A stretch of 48,606 nucleotides of DNA from Alphaproteobacteria bacterium (GTDB taxonomy: Bacteria; Pseudomonadota; Alphaproteobacteria; TMED109). A model generated the notes under the pieces. That model had not been told where the DNA came from. It was given only the letters and a program-made list of their open reading frames with translations, and searched no databases. Positions 34,135 through 42,769 of this stretch are shown here, piece after piece (position 1 is the stretch's first letter; each line of letters begins with the position of its first letter). The translations under genes and the position numbers were made by a program. The DNA lies in assembly GCA_022819905.1 (NCBI GenBank), contig JAJEGJ010000063.1, forward strand, positions 1-48,606, in the 5' to 3' direction.

Positions 34135-34716
34135 TCAGCGTTCGTACGGACGCTGCAGCAGGTCTTCGAGCGGCCGGACCAGCACCCGGCGGTGTGCCGG
34201 CAGGGCCAGCTGCTCCTCCAGGTAGCGCATGCGATCATCGATGGTCGGCGGCCGCACCTGCACGTTGTACAGGAGCCGGTCGATCCAGTGCATGCCGTCC
34301 GACAGGTCCGGGTCGAGTGCCAGCGCCGCCTGGTACGCCTTGAGCGCGTCCGCGTGACGCCCCATCGTGTCCAGCAAAATGCCGCGATTGGCGATCCCGG
34401 CCGCGAACTCCGGATCGATCGCGAGGGCGGCGTCGAAGGCGGCAAGGGCGGCCTCGTGCCGCTGGAGGCGTTGCAGGCTGCGGGCGATGCCTTCCGCCGC
34501 GTAGACGTTTTGCTCGTCCTCGGACAATGCTGCCCCGTATTTTTGCAACGCCTCCTCGTACCGCCCGTCCAGAAACGCCCGGTTTCCTTCGCGGTAGGCG
34601 ATGCGTCCCGGATACTTGCCGGCGACATCCAGGTACTCCGCCAGCATCCAGACGACCGTAAACACCGCCATCGCGATCGCGATCCAGGACAGCACCCGGT
34701 ACCGGCGATCACGCAT
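34135..34716 (-). CDS. Membrane-anchored TPR protein
   Basis: From the ATG at 34716 the 193-residue protein has one N-terminal membrane segment (SWIAIAMAVFTVVWMLAEYL) followed by about three TPR repeats, including EGNRAFLDGRYEEALQKYGAAL and HEAALAAFDAALAIDPEFAAG, and a C-terminal EEQLALPAHRRVL segment. TPRs mediate protein contacts. The start overlaps the upstream small membrane-protein gene by 8 bp, so it belongs to the symporter operon. Confidence 0.75.
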   Translation of the reverse strand: MRDRRYRVLSWIAIAMAVFTVVWMLAEYLDVAGKYPGRIAYREGNRAFLDGRYEEALQKYGAALSEDEQNVYAAEGIARSLQRLQRHEAALAAFDAALAIDPEFAAGIANRGILLDTMGRHADALKAYQAALALDPDLSDGMHWIDRLLYNVQVRPPTIDDRMRYLEEQLALPAHRRVLVRPLEDLLQRPYER

Positions 34717-34936
34717 GGGGCGACAGCAGCCAGAAGTTGAACAGGAACGCGAACGGCACCACGACCAGAAACGCGATGAAACCGGCCCGGCGCTTTTGGC
34801 CGGCAATTTCCGCGGCGTCGAGGCGGCGCTTGGCGCGCCGCTCGAGGCGCCGGATACTGAGGGTCCAGACCAGTCGCGACACCGGTATCCACAGTGCGGC
34901 CGCGAGCAGTCCGGTGGTCAGCACGAACCACGCCAT
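34709..34936 (-). CDS. Small two-helix membrane protein downstream of the symporter
   Basis: The 75-residue protein has helices at both ends (MAWFVLTTGLLAAALWIPVSRL and FIAFLVVVPFAFLFNFWLL) with a basic loop RRLERRAKRRLDA between them. GGGAGG precedes the ATG at 34936. It may be an accessory subunit of the Na+/solute symporter, as such transporters are often paired with small membrane proteins; this is an inference from position. Confidence 0.65.
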   Translation of the reverse strand: MAWFVLTTGLLAAALWIPVSRLVWTLSIRRLERRAKRRLDAAEIAGQKRRAGFIAFLVVVPFAFLFNFWLLSPHA

Positions 34937-34953
34937 GCCGAGCCTCCCGCGGG

Positions 34954-34980
34954 ACGGGGGCGCGCCCGGCGCGCCCCCGT
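34954..34980 (-). terminator. 11-bp hairpin between symporter and small-protein genes
   Basis: ACGGGGGCGCG and its perfect complement flank a 5-nt loop. It lies 7 bp after the symporter stop codon and 17 bp before the next start codon, with no T run. It may terminate part of the transcripts or protect the symporter message end. Confidence 0.5.
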
Positions 34981-34987
34981 CACAGCC

Positions 34988-36976
34988 CTACGACGCCGTG
35001 CTGGTGGCGGGCGCCGGCTGGTCGCCGATGTCCTCCGTGATCGGCTGCACCGCCGTCTTGGGTGGCGTGGACAGCTCCATCCGGTAGGCCAGCATCCACA
35101 TCATGTAGACGCCGATCGCCCAGAACAGGATCTGCCATGCCCAGATCGACGGAATGCCGAAGATCCATTCGCTCGGCATGTTCGGATCGCCGAAGATCCA
35201 GTTGCCGATGACGGCGCCGGGCCCGATTCCGAAGAAGAACCACGCCAGCGTGATGATCCACGCGATCGGCACCAGGGAACGTTTCTCCTCCGGCAGCGAG
35301 GCATGCTCGCGCAGGAATGAGTGGAAGGTCATCCGGTGCCGTGTCTCCGTCTCGTCTTGCGTGAAGTACGAGACGATCACGGCGATGCCGAGGTTGAAGA
35401 TGATCCCCCAACCGGCGGAATGGATGGTCAGCGGCCATCGGCCCCAGGCCTCGATCCCGAACCAGTCGCGACCGAGGTTCTCGGTCAGCGTGACCGCGAC
35501 GAGGCCGGCGATCAGCCCGAAGACCACCCCGGCTCGGGTCAGCCACGGCCACCAGCACACTGCGATCAGCGACGGCCACATCTGGAAACCGTAGGCAACG
35601 GCAAGGCCGCCCAGCAGCACGAGGGCGTCACTCGAGACGGTCGCCACCACCAGCGCCGCCAGCACGATGAACGCGACGCCGATCCGGCCGTAGGTCTTCT
35701 GGGCGGTGTGGCTGGCGTCCGGGATCAGGTAATGCTTGATCAGGTCGCGGGTCAGCATGCCGCCGGCCGTCGACATGTAGGCGGCGCCGGTCGACTGCAT
35801 GGCGGCCAGCGCGCACACCGAGAGCAGCGCCAGCAGCCACGGGGCGGTTCCCTCCAGCAGGTTGATGAGCTGTGGCACCAACATCCCCTGCTTGCCGGCC
35901 TCGGTCATGAGATCGCCGGTGGCGAGGCCGGGGCCGATGACGTTGGTCACGGTCTCCGGGGCCGCCGCCAGGAACGCCGCGTCGGCGCCCAGAAGGTGCC
36001 CGCCCATGCCCTGGATGGCGGTGAACGTGAACAGGATGAAGCCGATTCCGAAGGACGATGCCCAGACCTGCTGCGGCGCGAACGGTTTTGGATCGCGGTT
36101 CGAGTACGCCCACATCGTGAAGGCGGGCGCAGCCTGGATGCCCATCAGCGCGAACATGTAGGTGAGCACCATGATGCCGGTCCAGGCTCCACCGACCGCG
36201 GATGGACCGGCTTCCACGAACTGGATCACCCCCGGGATCGCGACATAGTGGCTGTAGCCGTCGGGGGTCAGGTTGGTGTCATGCTCGGCGAGCACCTTGA
36301 TGCCGTCCACCAGGTTGCCGATGCCGCCGACGTAGGCAAGCGTCACGATCCCGATGATCATGATCCCGCCCGCCAAAAGGATGCACTGGAGCGTGTCGAC
36401 GTACGCAACGGCGCGCAGCCCGCCCGACGCCACGTAGATCAGCACCACCAGCGACAGCAGCCACATCCCGACCTCGACGTTGAGCAAGCCGTCGGTCAGA
36501 ACGTTGAAGAGGAAACCTGACGCGCGCAGCTGCACCCCCAGGTACGGAATCGAGAACACCAGCGCCACGATGACCACGAGGACACGGATCGCGTCCGAGC
36601 GGAAGTACGTGGACAGCATCTCGCCGGGCGTCACGAACCCGAAACGCTTGCCGATCATCCACTGGCGTTTCAGGAACAGCACGCCGGTGAACGGGATCGT
36701 GATGGCGTAGAACGACGCGTACGCGTAGGGAAACCCGTCCCGATAGATCAGGCCCGGATGCCCCATGAACGTCCAGCCCGAGAAGGAAGTCGCGGTGGCG
36801 GCGAGCACAAAGACCAGGATGGAAATCCGCCGACCGGCGATGAAGTAGTCCGACGCGGTACGGGACGCTATCGCGCCCTTGATCCCCCAGAAGATGCAGT
36901 ATCCCCAGTACAGAACGACGAAGATGGCAAGCCAAATCATCTTTGGGCTTGCCAGCGCCTGTGCAATGGAGTCCAT
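34988..36976 (-). CDS. Sodium:solute symporter (SSS) family protein
   Basis: From the ATG at 36976, preceded by GGGAGG, the 662-residue protein has about 14 hydrophobic segments and SSS motifs such as SDYFIAGRRIS, FSGWTFMGHPGLIYRDG, and ALAAMQSTGAAYMSTAGGMLTRDL, which holds the Na2-site Ser/Thr region. It couples Na+ entry to uptake of an unknown organic solute. A longer form from 37030 is possible but lacks a binding site. The long C-terminal tail has two or three more membrane segments. It leads a three-gene operon. Confidence 0.9.
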   Translation of the reverse strand: MDSIAQALASPKMIWLAIFVVLYWGYCIFWGIKGAIASRTASDYFIAGRRISILVFVLAATATSFSGWTFMGHPGLIYRDGFPYAYASFYAITIPFTGVLFLKRQWMIGKRFGFVTPGEMLSTYFRSDAIRVLVVIVALVFSIPYLGVQLRASGFLFNVLTDGLLNVEVGMWLLSLVVLIYVASGGLRAVAYVDTLQCILLAGGIMIIGIVTLAYVGGIGNLVDGIKVLAEHDTNLTPDGYSHYVAIPGVIQFVEAGPSAVGGAWTGIMVLTYMFALMGIQAAPAFTMWAYSNRDPKPFAPQQVWASSFGIGFILFTFTAIQGMGGHLLGADAAFLAAAPETVTNVIGPGLATGDLMTEAGKQGMLVPQLINLLEGTAPWLLALLSVCALAAMQSTGAAYMSTAGGMLTRDLIKHYLIPDASHTAQKTYGRIGVAFIVLAALVVATVSSDALVLLGGLAVAYGFQMWPSLIAVCWWPWLTRAGVVFGLIAGLVAVTLTENLGRDWFGIEAWGRWPLTIHSAGWGIIFNLGIAVIVSYFTQDETETRHRMTFHSFLREHASLPEEKRSLVPIAWIITLAWFFFGIGPGAVIGNWIFGDPNMPSEWIFGIPSIWAWQILFWAIGVYMMWMLAYRMELSTPPKTAVQPITEDIGDQPAPATSTAS

Positions 36977-37131
36977 GGCTGAGCCTCCCAGCGGTGCGAT
37001 CCCGTTCCGGATCAACTCGGACTCTTCCATAACCGGCACGGCGCCGCAAACCGCGTGGGCTCGATTTCCGTGCCGCCGGGTGATTGACGAAATGGGAACG
37101 GGGGGCAAGGATGGCGGACAAGGAGACTGCT

Positions 37132-37596
37132 ATGGCCGTTGCATACTTCGCCGCTGGATGCTTTTGGGGTGTCGAATCCGCCTTCCGGAAAGTCGACGGC
37201 GTGCGTTCAACCTCCGTGGGGTACATGGGCGGCACGCAGGCCGATCCCACGTACGAAGATGTCTGCACGGGCACGACCGGGCATGCCGAGACCGTGCGGG
37301 TCGAGTTTGATCCGGCCGCCGTCGGCTACGAGGACCTGCTGGAAATGTTCTGGCAGATCCATGACCCGACGCAGGGCGACCGGCAGGGCCCGGACGTCGG
37401 CACGCAGTACCGTTCGATGCTCTTTCCCGTCGACTTCGGCCAGACGTTGCTCGCCAGCGCGTCTCGCGAACGGGTCACGCGGGAAGCTCGATTTGCCCGG
37501 CCGGTGACCACCGACATCGTCGACGCGGGACATTTCTGGCTGGCCGAGGACTATCACCAGCAGTACGAGGAAAAGCGACGCGGAACGAGAGTCTGA
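37132..37596 (+). CDS. msrA: Peptide methionine (S)-S-oxide reductase
   Basis: From the ATG at 37132, with AAGGAG 6 bp before it, the 154-residue protein has the catalytic GCFWGVES motif near its N-terminus, GYMGGTQADPTYEDVCTGTTGHAE and GTQYRSMLF, the full MsrA pattern. The enzyme repairs oxidised methionine through a sulfenic acid on that Cys. An earlier ATG at 37111 is possible. The only other Cys is in DVCTGT, so recycling may differ from three-Cys forms. It overlaps the next gene by 1 bp. Confidence 0.93.
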   Translation: MAVAYFAAGCFWGVESAFRKVDGVRSTSVGYMGGTQADPTYEDVCTGTTGHAETVRVEFDPAAVGYEDLLEMFWQIHDPTQGDRQGPDVGTQYRSMLFPVDFGQTLLASASRERVTREARFARPVTTDIVDAGHFWLAEDYHQQYEEKRRGTRV

Positions 37597-38768
37597 TGGC
37601 TCTTTTCGCGGCCGCCGACGTCCTCCCGGAGGACTTCGGAGAGGGGACGTTCGCGGGCCGCGTCTGGCGACCCGATGTCGCGGGACCGAGCGTGGTTCGC
37701 CTGGACCCCGGCGGCGTGGTCGACGTGACCGGCAGCTGGGCCACCATGCGCGACCTGATCGAGGAACCGGCGCCGGCGGCGGCGTTGCGCGCAGCGTCGG
37801 GCGAGCGAATCGCCGACCTCGAGGACTGCCTCGCCGCGACCGCAAGCGGCAGCGATGACCGGCCCAGACTGTTGGCGCCGGTCGACCTCCAGGCGATCAA
37901 GGCATCCGGCGTTACCTTCGTCCGGAGCATGCTGGAACGCGTGATCGAGGAACATGCCCGGGGGGATCCTGCCCGAGCCGAGACCGCGCGGGCCGAGATG
38001 ACCGGGATCCTCGGATCCAGCATTGCCGAGGTCCGCCCCGGAAGCCCGGAAGCCGCCGAACTCAAGCAGCATCTGAGCGCTCGCAACCTCTGGTCGCCGT
38101 ATCTCGAGGTCGGACTGGGCCCGGATGCGGAACTGTTCACGAAGGCGCAGCCCATGGCCGCGGTGGGCACCGGCGCGGACATCGGCGTGCATCCGGATTC
38201 CGCATGGAACAACCCCGAGCCGGAGGTGGTCCTGGTCATTGCCTCCGACGGCAAGGTTCAGGGCGCCACGCTCGGGAACGACGTCAACCTCCGGGACTTC
38301 GAGGGTCGTTCCGCGCTGCTGCTCGGACGCGCCAAGGACAACAACGCGAGCTGCGCGATCGGACCGTTCATCCGGCTCTTCGACGAGAACTTCGGGCTCG
38401 ACGACGCGGGCGCCGTGGAAGTCCGGCTTGAAGTGGACGGCACCGACGGCTTCCGGCTGGACGACACCATCTCGATGACGCTGATCTCTCGGACTCCCGC
38501 CGATCTCGCCGGGCAGTTGGTGAATCGCCACCACCCGTTTCCGGATGGCGCGGTGCTGTTTCTCGGCACCATGTTTGCCCCGACCCAGGATCGCGGCACG
38601 CCCGGCTCCGGCTTCACGCACCATGCACACGATGTCGTCAGGATCCGTTCCCCGCAGTTCGGCGGCCTGATCAATCGGGTCCTCCCGACCGACCAGTGCC
38701 CGCCTTGGGAGTTCGGCAGCCGGGCGTTGATGGCGAACCTCGCGGCCCGGGGTCTCCTGCAGGCGTAG
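37596..38768 (+). CDS. Fumarylacetoacetate hydrolase (FAH) family protein
   Basis: The 390-residue protein has a variable N-terminal domain and a C-terminal FAH fold. The metal-binding Glu residues lie in NNPEPEVVLVI, followed by GNDVNLRDFEGRSALLLGRAKDNNASCAIGPFI. Family members hydrolyse, hydrate or decarboxylate beta-diketo or 2-keto acids. This large form resembles the 2-keto-3-deoxy-acid dehydratase-like branch of sugar-acid degradation, but the substrate is not certain. Its ATG overlaps the msrA stop. Confidence 0.83.
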   Translation: MALFAAADVLPEDFGEGTFAGRVWRPDVAGPSVVRLDPGGVVDVTGSWATMRDLIEEPAPAAALRAASGERIADLEDCLAATASGSDDRPRLLAPVDLQAIKASGVTFVRSMLERVIEEHARGDPARAETARAEMTGILGSSIAEVRPGSPEAAELKQHLSARNLWSPYLEVGLGPDAELFTKAQPMAAVGTGADIGVHPDSAWNNPEPEVVLVIASDGKVQGATLGNDVNLRDFEGRSALLLGRAKDNNASCAIGPFIRLFDENFGLDDAGAVEVRLEVDGTDGFRLDDTISMTLISRTPADLAGQLVNRHHPFPDGAVLFLGTMFAPTQDRGTPGSGFTHHAHDVVRIRSPQFGGLINRVLPTDQCPPWEFGSRALMANLAARGLLQA

Positions 38769-38801
38769 GCGCCGGCCGGGACGCTGACAGCGGCGCTGCG
38801 A

Positions 38802-41339
38802 TCAGCGCGCCGAGGCCTTGAGTTCGGCCAGTACGGCGAAGGGACGGTCCGCGGGCGGACTGGCATGCTGCCCCTTCCGGCTCCGCTTGCCGTTGCGCCG
38901 CCGCACCCAGAGCGTCTGCCCTTCCTGAACCCCGGTCCGCTGGTACCCCAGGCTCCCCATCAGCTGGGCGGCCGGGGCCGCGGGCAGCCCGGTCTCGGCC
39001 AGCGGATCGAAGGCGAACGGACCGCTTCTGGCGCGGCGCGCCAGTCGGCCCGAGAGCTTCTCCACGACCTCCACGCGGCCTGCCACCCGGCCGACCGCCA
39101 CGTACCCGGCGGCGGTCCACAGCGCGGGCCGACAGGTGGTGGCATCGCACCACGGCACGTCCGGCGGCGGCCGGGCCTCGTCGACGCTCAGTGCCTTGAG
39201 CATCCACACCAGCGCGCCGCGCTCTCCCTGCCGGAGGGCTGGAACATCGAGGCTTTCCCGGCCCACCCGGACGCCGAGCCGGCGGAGACGGGCACGATCC
39301 GCGCGCGTCAGCGTGGTGAGCACGGCCTGCACCTCGCGTCGGGCCAACACACCCGCCTCCTCCCGGAGCCGCCAGGCGAGCCCCCGCACCGACGCCGACA
39401 GCGAGCGGTCCGAGAGCGCCACCAGCGGCGACAGGACCCGGTCGACATGTCCCCTGAGCCACGCCCGCAGGCGCTGCTCGACCAGCCGCCGCACGGTCCC
39501 GTCGAGCAGGTCGTCGGCGTCCAGTTTCACCTCCGGACGCCACCACGACTGGCCACGGAGGAGTTTCGCGACCGGCGCTTTCTCCCAGTACAGCTGCCCG
39601 TCCGCCGTGAGCCGGACATCGTCGTCCGCCGCGGCCACCAACCGGTCGGCGCGGCCCCGCACCTCCTGCGCGATCGCCTTTCGTGCAGCCGTCCGGACGG
39701 GCCGGGCATCCCATTCGTCCCGGGAGGCATCGGGCGTGAACCGGAAGCCAGCGAGGGTTCCAACGTATTGTCCTTCAACCACCACCTCGCCGTCCCGGCG
39801 AACCGCCCCTACGAGTTCCCCCGAATCCTGCAGGCGCCGCATCAAGGTGGCCATCCGGCGGTCCACGAAGCGGCGGGTCAGCGCCGCGTGCAGCGCGTCC
39901 GACAACCGGTCCTCGACATCGCGGGTGTGGTCGCGCAGGCCGCCGGCATCCTCGACCCAGTGCACGCGGTGGGCGACGTAGCGCCAGACCCGGACATGGT
40001 CCAGGCGGGCGACCAGCAGGTCGAGGCTGCCGTCCACGCGATCGAGCGCGGCCACCTGCGGATGGGTCCATGACGACGACAGCGTCCCGTTCCCGTCGGT
40101 CAGCCGCAGGTAGATGTCGGCCAGCAGGTTCGTATGGCTGTCGTCGAGGTTCTTCCGGAAGTCCGGAGTCGAGGCAACGTCCCAGAGAACCCGGATCCGC
40201 GCCGGGCTGGTGGCGCGCGCCGCCACCCCCGGATCCCTGGCCAGCACCTTGAACGACCGCTCGTCGTCGGCCTCCCGCACCCGCACGAACATCGGGTCGG
40301 GGGGTGGCGCCTCCAGGCTCCGCTCGAACGCCCGGGTCGAGGAATAGTCGAGATCGCGGCTGCGCCACATGAGGCGTCGCACGGGATCGAACCGGTGCTC
40401 CTCCAGCGCCTCGACCAGGGCCGCATCGAACGGCGGGCAGCCGGCCGTCGTCCCGAACGTGCCATCCTGAACGTGCCGTCCTGCCCGGCCGGCGATCTGG
40501 CCGAGCTCGGCCGGCAGCAGGTCTCGGTGCTCGCGGCCGTCGAACTTCCGCCGGCCGGCAAAGGCGACATGGGTGATGTCCATGTTCAGCCCCATACCGA
40601 TAGCGTCGGTGGCCACCAGGTGGTCGACCTCTCCGGCTTCGTACAGCGCGACCTGCGCGTTGCGGGTGCGCGGGCTGAGGGCGCCGAGGACGACTGCCGC
40701 CCCGCCGTGCCGCCTGCGCATCTGCTCGGCGATCCCGTAGACATCGTGGGCGGAAAAGGCGACGACGGCGGTACGCCGCGGCAGGCGGGTCAGCTTGCGT
40801 TCGCCGCTCCAGCGCAGGGTCGAGAACCGGGGCCGCTCCTCGATTTCCGCGCCCGGCAGGATGCGCCTGAGGATCGGGCGCACCGTCGCGGAGCCCAGGA
40901 ACATGGTTTCGGCCTGCCCGCGCGCATGCAGGAGGCGGTCCGTGAACACATGCCCGCGTTCCGGGTCCGCGGCCAACTGGACCTCGTCCACGGCCAGGAA
41001 CTCGACGTCGAGATCGCTCGGGATGGCCTCCGTGGTCGCGGCGTAGTAGCGCGCACCGCGCGGAACGATCCGCTCCTCACCGGTGATCAGCGCCGCTGCC
41101 TGTCGGCCACGGACCCGGACGATGCGGTCGTAGATCTCGCGCGCCAGCAGACGCAACGGGCATCCGATCAGCCCGCTGGCGTGGCCCAGCATCCGGTCGA
41201 CGGCCAGGTGCGTCTTGCCGGTATTGGTCGGCCCGAGCACCACCCGGAGCCGCGCCCCTTCCGCGTACCTATCCACCGCTATCGCCTTCCCGACGCCGGG
41301 CGGCGGAACTTGGCCGGCACGCCCCGCCGTGGACGCCAT
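38802..41339 (-). CDS. SUV3/MgpS-type DEVQ-box RNA/DNA helicase
   Basis: From the ATG at 41339 the 845-residue protein has SF2 helicase motifs in order: Walker A GPTNTGKT, ALITGEER, the DEVQ box (AVDEVQLAADPERG), GSATVRP, VATDAIGMGLNMDI and QIAGRAGRH. A long C-terminal part of helical segments follows. This is the alphaproteobacterial relative of mitochondrial SUV3, likely unwinding RNA in degradation or stress. It lies 38 bp after the YCII gene on the same strand. It is one of the longest genes in the window. Confidence 0.9.
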   Translation of the reverse strand: MASTAGRAGQVPPPGVGKAIAVDRYAEGARLRVVLGPTNTGKTHLAVDRMLGHASGLIGCPLRLLAREIYDRIVRVRGRQAAALITGEERIVPRGARYYAATTEAIPSDLDVEFLAVDEVQLAADPERGHVFTDRLLHARGQAETMFLGSATVRPILRRILPGAEIEERPRFSTLRWSGERKLTRLPRRTAVVAFSAHDVYGIAEQMRRRHGGAAVVLGALSPRTRNAQVALYEAGEVDHLVATDAIGMGLNMDITHVAFAGRRKFDGREHRDLLPAELGQIAGRAGRHVQDGTFGTTAGCPPFDAALVEALEEHRFDPVRRLMWRSRDLDYSSTRAFERSLEAPPPDPMFVRVREADDERSFKVLARDPGVAARATSPARIRVLWDVASTPDFRKNLDDSHTNLLADIYLRLTDGNGTLSSSWTHPQVAALDRVDGSLDLLVARLDHVRVWRYVAHRVHWVEDAGGLRDHTRDVEDRLSDALHAALTRRFVDRRMATLMRRLQDSGELVGAVRRDGEVVVEGQYVGTLAGFRFTPDASRDEWDARPVRTAARKAIAQEVRGRADRLVAAADDDVRLTADGQLYWEKAPVAKLLRGQSWWRPEVKLDADDLLDGTVRRLVEQRLRAWLRGHVDRVLSPLVALSDRSLSASVRGLAWRLREEAGVLARREVQAVLTTLTRADRARLRRLGVRVGRESLDVPALRQGERGALVWMLKALSVDEARPPPDVPWCDATTCRPALWTAAGYVAVGRVAGRVEVVEKLSGRLARRARSGPFAFDPLAETGLPAAPAAQLMGSLGYQRTGVQEGQTLWVRRRNGKRSRKGQHASPPADRPFAVLAELKASAR

Positions 41340-41377
41340 CCCGCGTCGCCTGGTCGCGTGGACCGACCGGACCGGCC

Positions 41378-41689
41378 TCAGTCGGGCTGATACAGGTGCG
41401 TGTAGTGCTCGGCGACCCGGTAGGGCGTCACCGACACCTTCTTCCAGACACCCTCGGTCGTGTAGGGGTCGGTCGCGATCCATTGGTCGAGCTCATCGCG
41501 GGTTGCGAAGTCGGCGATCGCCGCCGTGCCGATCATGTTGCCGTCGTCGTCGAGCAGAGCGCCGCCGACAAGGAGATGGCCTTCGGCCTGCAGACGCGAG
41601 GCGCACGCAATGTGCGCGGCACGCGCCTTCAGGCGGCGGGCGGGCGCATCGGGATCGTCCCCGTCCCAGGCGAGCACGAGGTAACGCAT
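41378..41689 (-). CDS. YCII-related (YciI family) protein
   Basis: The 103-residue protein begins MRYLVLAWDGDDPDAPARRLKARAAH and contains GALLDDDGNMIGTAAIADFATRDELDQWIATDPYTTEGVWKKVSVTPY, the YCII ferredoxin-like fold with its conserved His-Asp pair (RAAH and the DPY Asp). Function is not well established in this family. It is the first gene of a pair with the helicase and is divergent from denD. Confidence 0.88.
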   Translation of the reverse strand: MRYLVLAWDGDDPDAPARRLKARAAHIACASRLQAEGHLLVGGALLDDDGNMIGTAAIADFATRDELDQWIATDPYTTEGVWKKVSVTPYRVAEHYTHLYQPD

Positions 41690-41770
41690 TGGTGATCTCC
41701 GGGGGCGGCGATACCGGCAATTCTATAGGCGTCTGTACAATCGACCACAGACAATGTCAGGAGATCATCC

Positions 41771-42754
41771 ATGAAGGTCGTGATCACGGGCGGCACCGGC
41801 TTCGTCGGCCGTCGCCTCGCCCGGGCGCTCGCCGCCCGCGGAGAGCTCGCCGGACCCGACGGCACCCGCCAGTCCATCGACGAAATCGTGCTGTTCGATG
41901 CGGTGGCGCCCGAGGGGCCGGTGCGGGAAGCCCCCGACGCGACGGTCGTCAAGGGCGACCTGGCGGACCCCGCGTCGGTGGCCGGCGCCATCGACCGGCC
42001 TGACATCGCCATCTTTCACCTCGGCGCCATGGTCAGCGGCGGCTGCGAGGAAGACTTCGACGGGGCCTGGCAGGTCAACGTCGAGGGAACCCGCAACGTC
42101 CTGGAGGCGGCGCGGGCTGTCGGGTCGGCTCCGCGTCTGGTCTTCACGTCGACCATGGGTGCCTTCGGCGGCGACTACGTCCGCGAGCCCGTGGGCGACT
42201 TCACCAAGCAGAGCCCACAGACCACCTACGGCGTCAGCAAGTCGATCGGCGAGCTTCTGGTCAACGACTACGCACGAAAAGGGTTTGTCGACGCCCGGGC
42301 CGCCCGACTCGCGACCGTGATCGTTCGCGCGGGCAAGCCCAACATGGCGCTGTCGAGCTACGCGAGCGCGGTCATCCGCGAGCCGCTTGCGGGCATCGAC
42401 TACGTGTGCCCGGTGGCGGCCGAGACCAGCATGCCGATGATCGGGTACGAGACCTGCGTCGGGTGCCTGATCCGGATGGCCGAACTCGACGGCGACGAGA
42501 TCGGGCCCGACCGCACCGTCAACGTGCCGGGCCTCTCGGCGAGCGTGACGGAAATGCTCGACGCCCTGCACCGGGTGGCGGGCGACCGATCGCTGGGCAC
42601 GGTCACGATCGACGCCGACCCGCTGGTCGCCAAGGTCACGTCGGGCTGGCCGCGGGACACGGACAACCGCCGTTCCGCGCAGCTCGGTCTTCCCAGGGAC
42701 CGCAACGTCGACGAGATCATCCAGACGTACATCGGGGACTACGTCGACGGCTGA
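41771..42754 (+). CDS. denD: D-erythronate dehydrogenase (DenD)-like NAD-dependent epimerase/dehydratase
   Basis: The 327-residue extended SDR begins MKVVITGGTGFVGRRLARAL (NAD motif TGGTGFVG), has FTSTMGAFGGDY and the active YGVSKSIGELL (Tyr/Lys), and NVPGLSASVTEML near the C-terminus. The overall pattern matches DenD, which oxidises D-erythronate in tetronate use; other sugar-acid substrates are possible. AGGAG lies 7 bp before the ATG. The rest of that pathway is not in the window. Confidence 0.78.
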   Translation: MKVVITGGTGFVGRRLARALAARGELAGPDGTRQSIDEIVLFDAVAPEGPVREAPDATVVKGDLADPASVAGAIDRPDIAIFHLGAMVSGGCEEDFDGAWQVNVEGTRNVLEAARAVGSAPRLVFTSTMGAFGGDYVREPVGDFTKQSPQTTYGVSKSIGELLVNDYARKGFVDARAARLATVIVRAGKPNMALSSYASAVIREPLAGIDYVCPVAAETSMPMIGYETCVGCLIRMAELDGDEIGPDRTVNVPGLSASVTEMLDALHRVAGDRSLGTVTIDADPLVAKVTSGWPRDTDNRRSAQLGLPRDRNVDEIIQTYIGDYVDG

Positions 42755-42769
42755 GCAGGGCCGGGCGGC

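Noticed and set aside
41734-41741. TGTACAAT as an extended -10 for denD
   Set aside because: The TG is directly adjacent rather than one base away, and no acceptable -35 lies 16-18 bp upstream.
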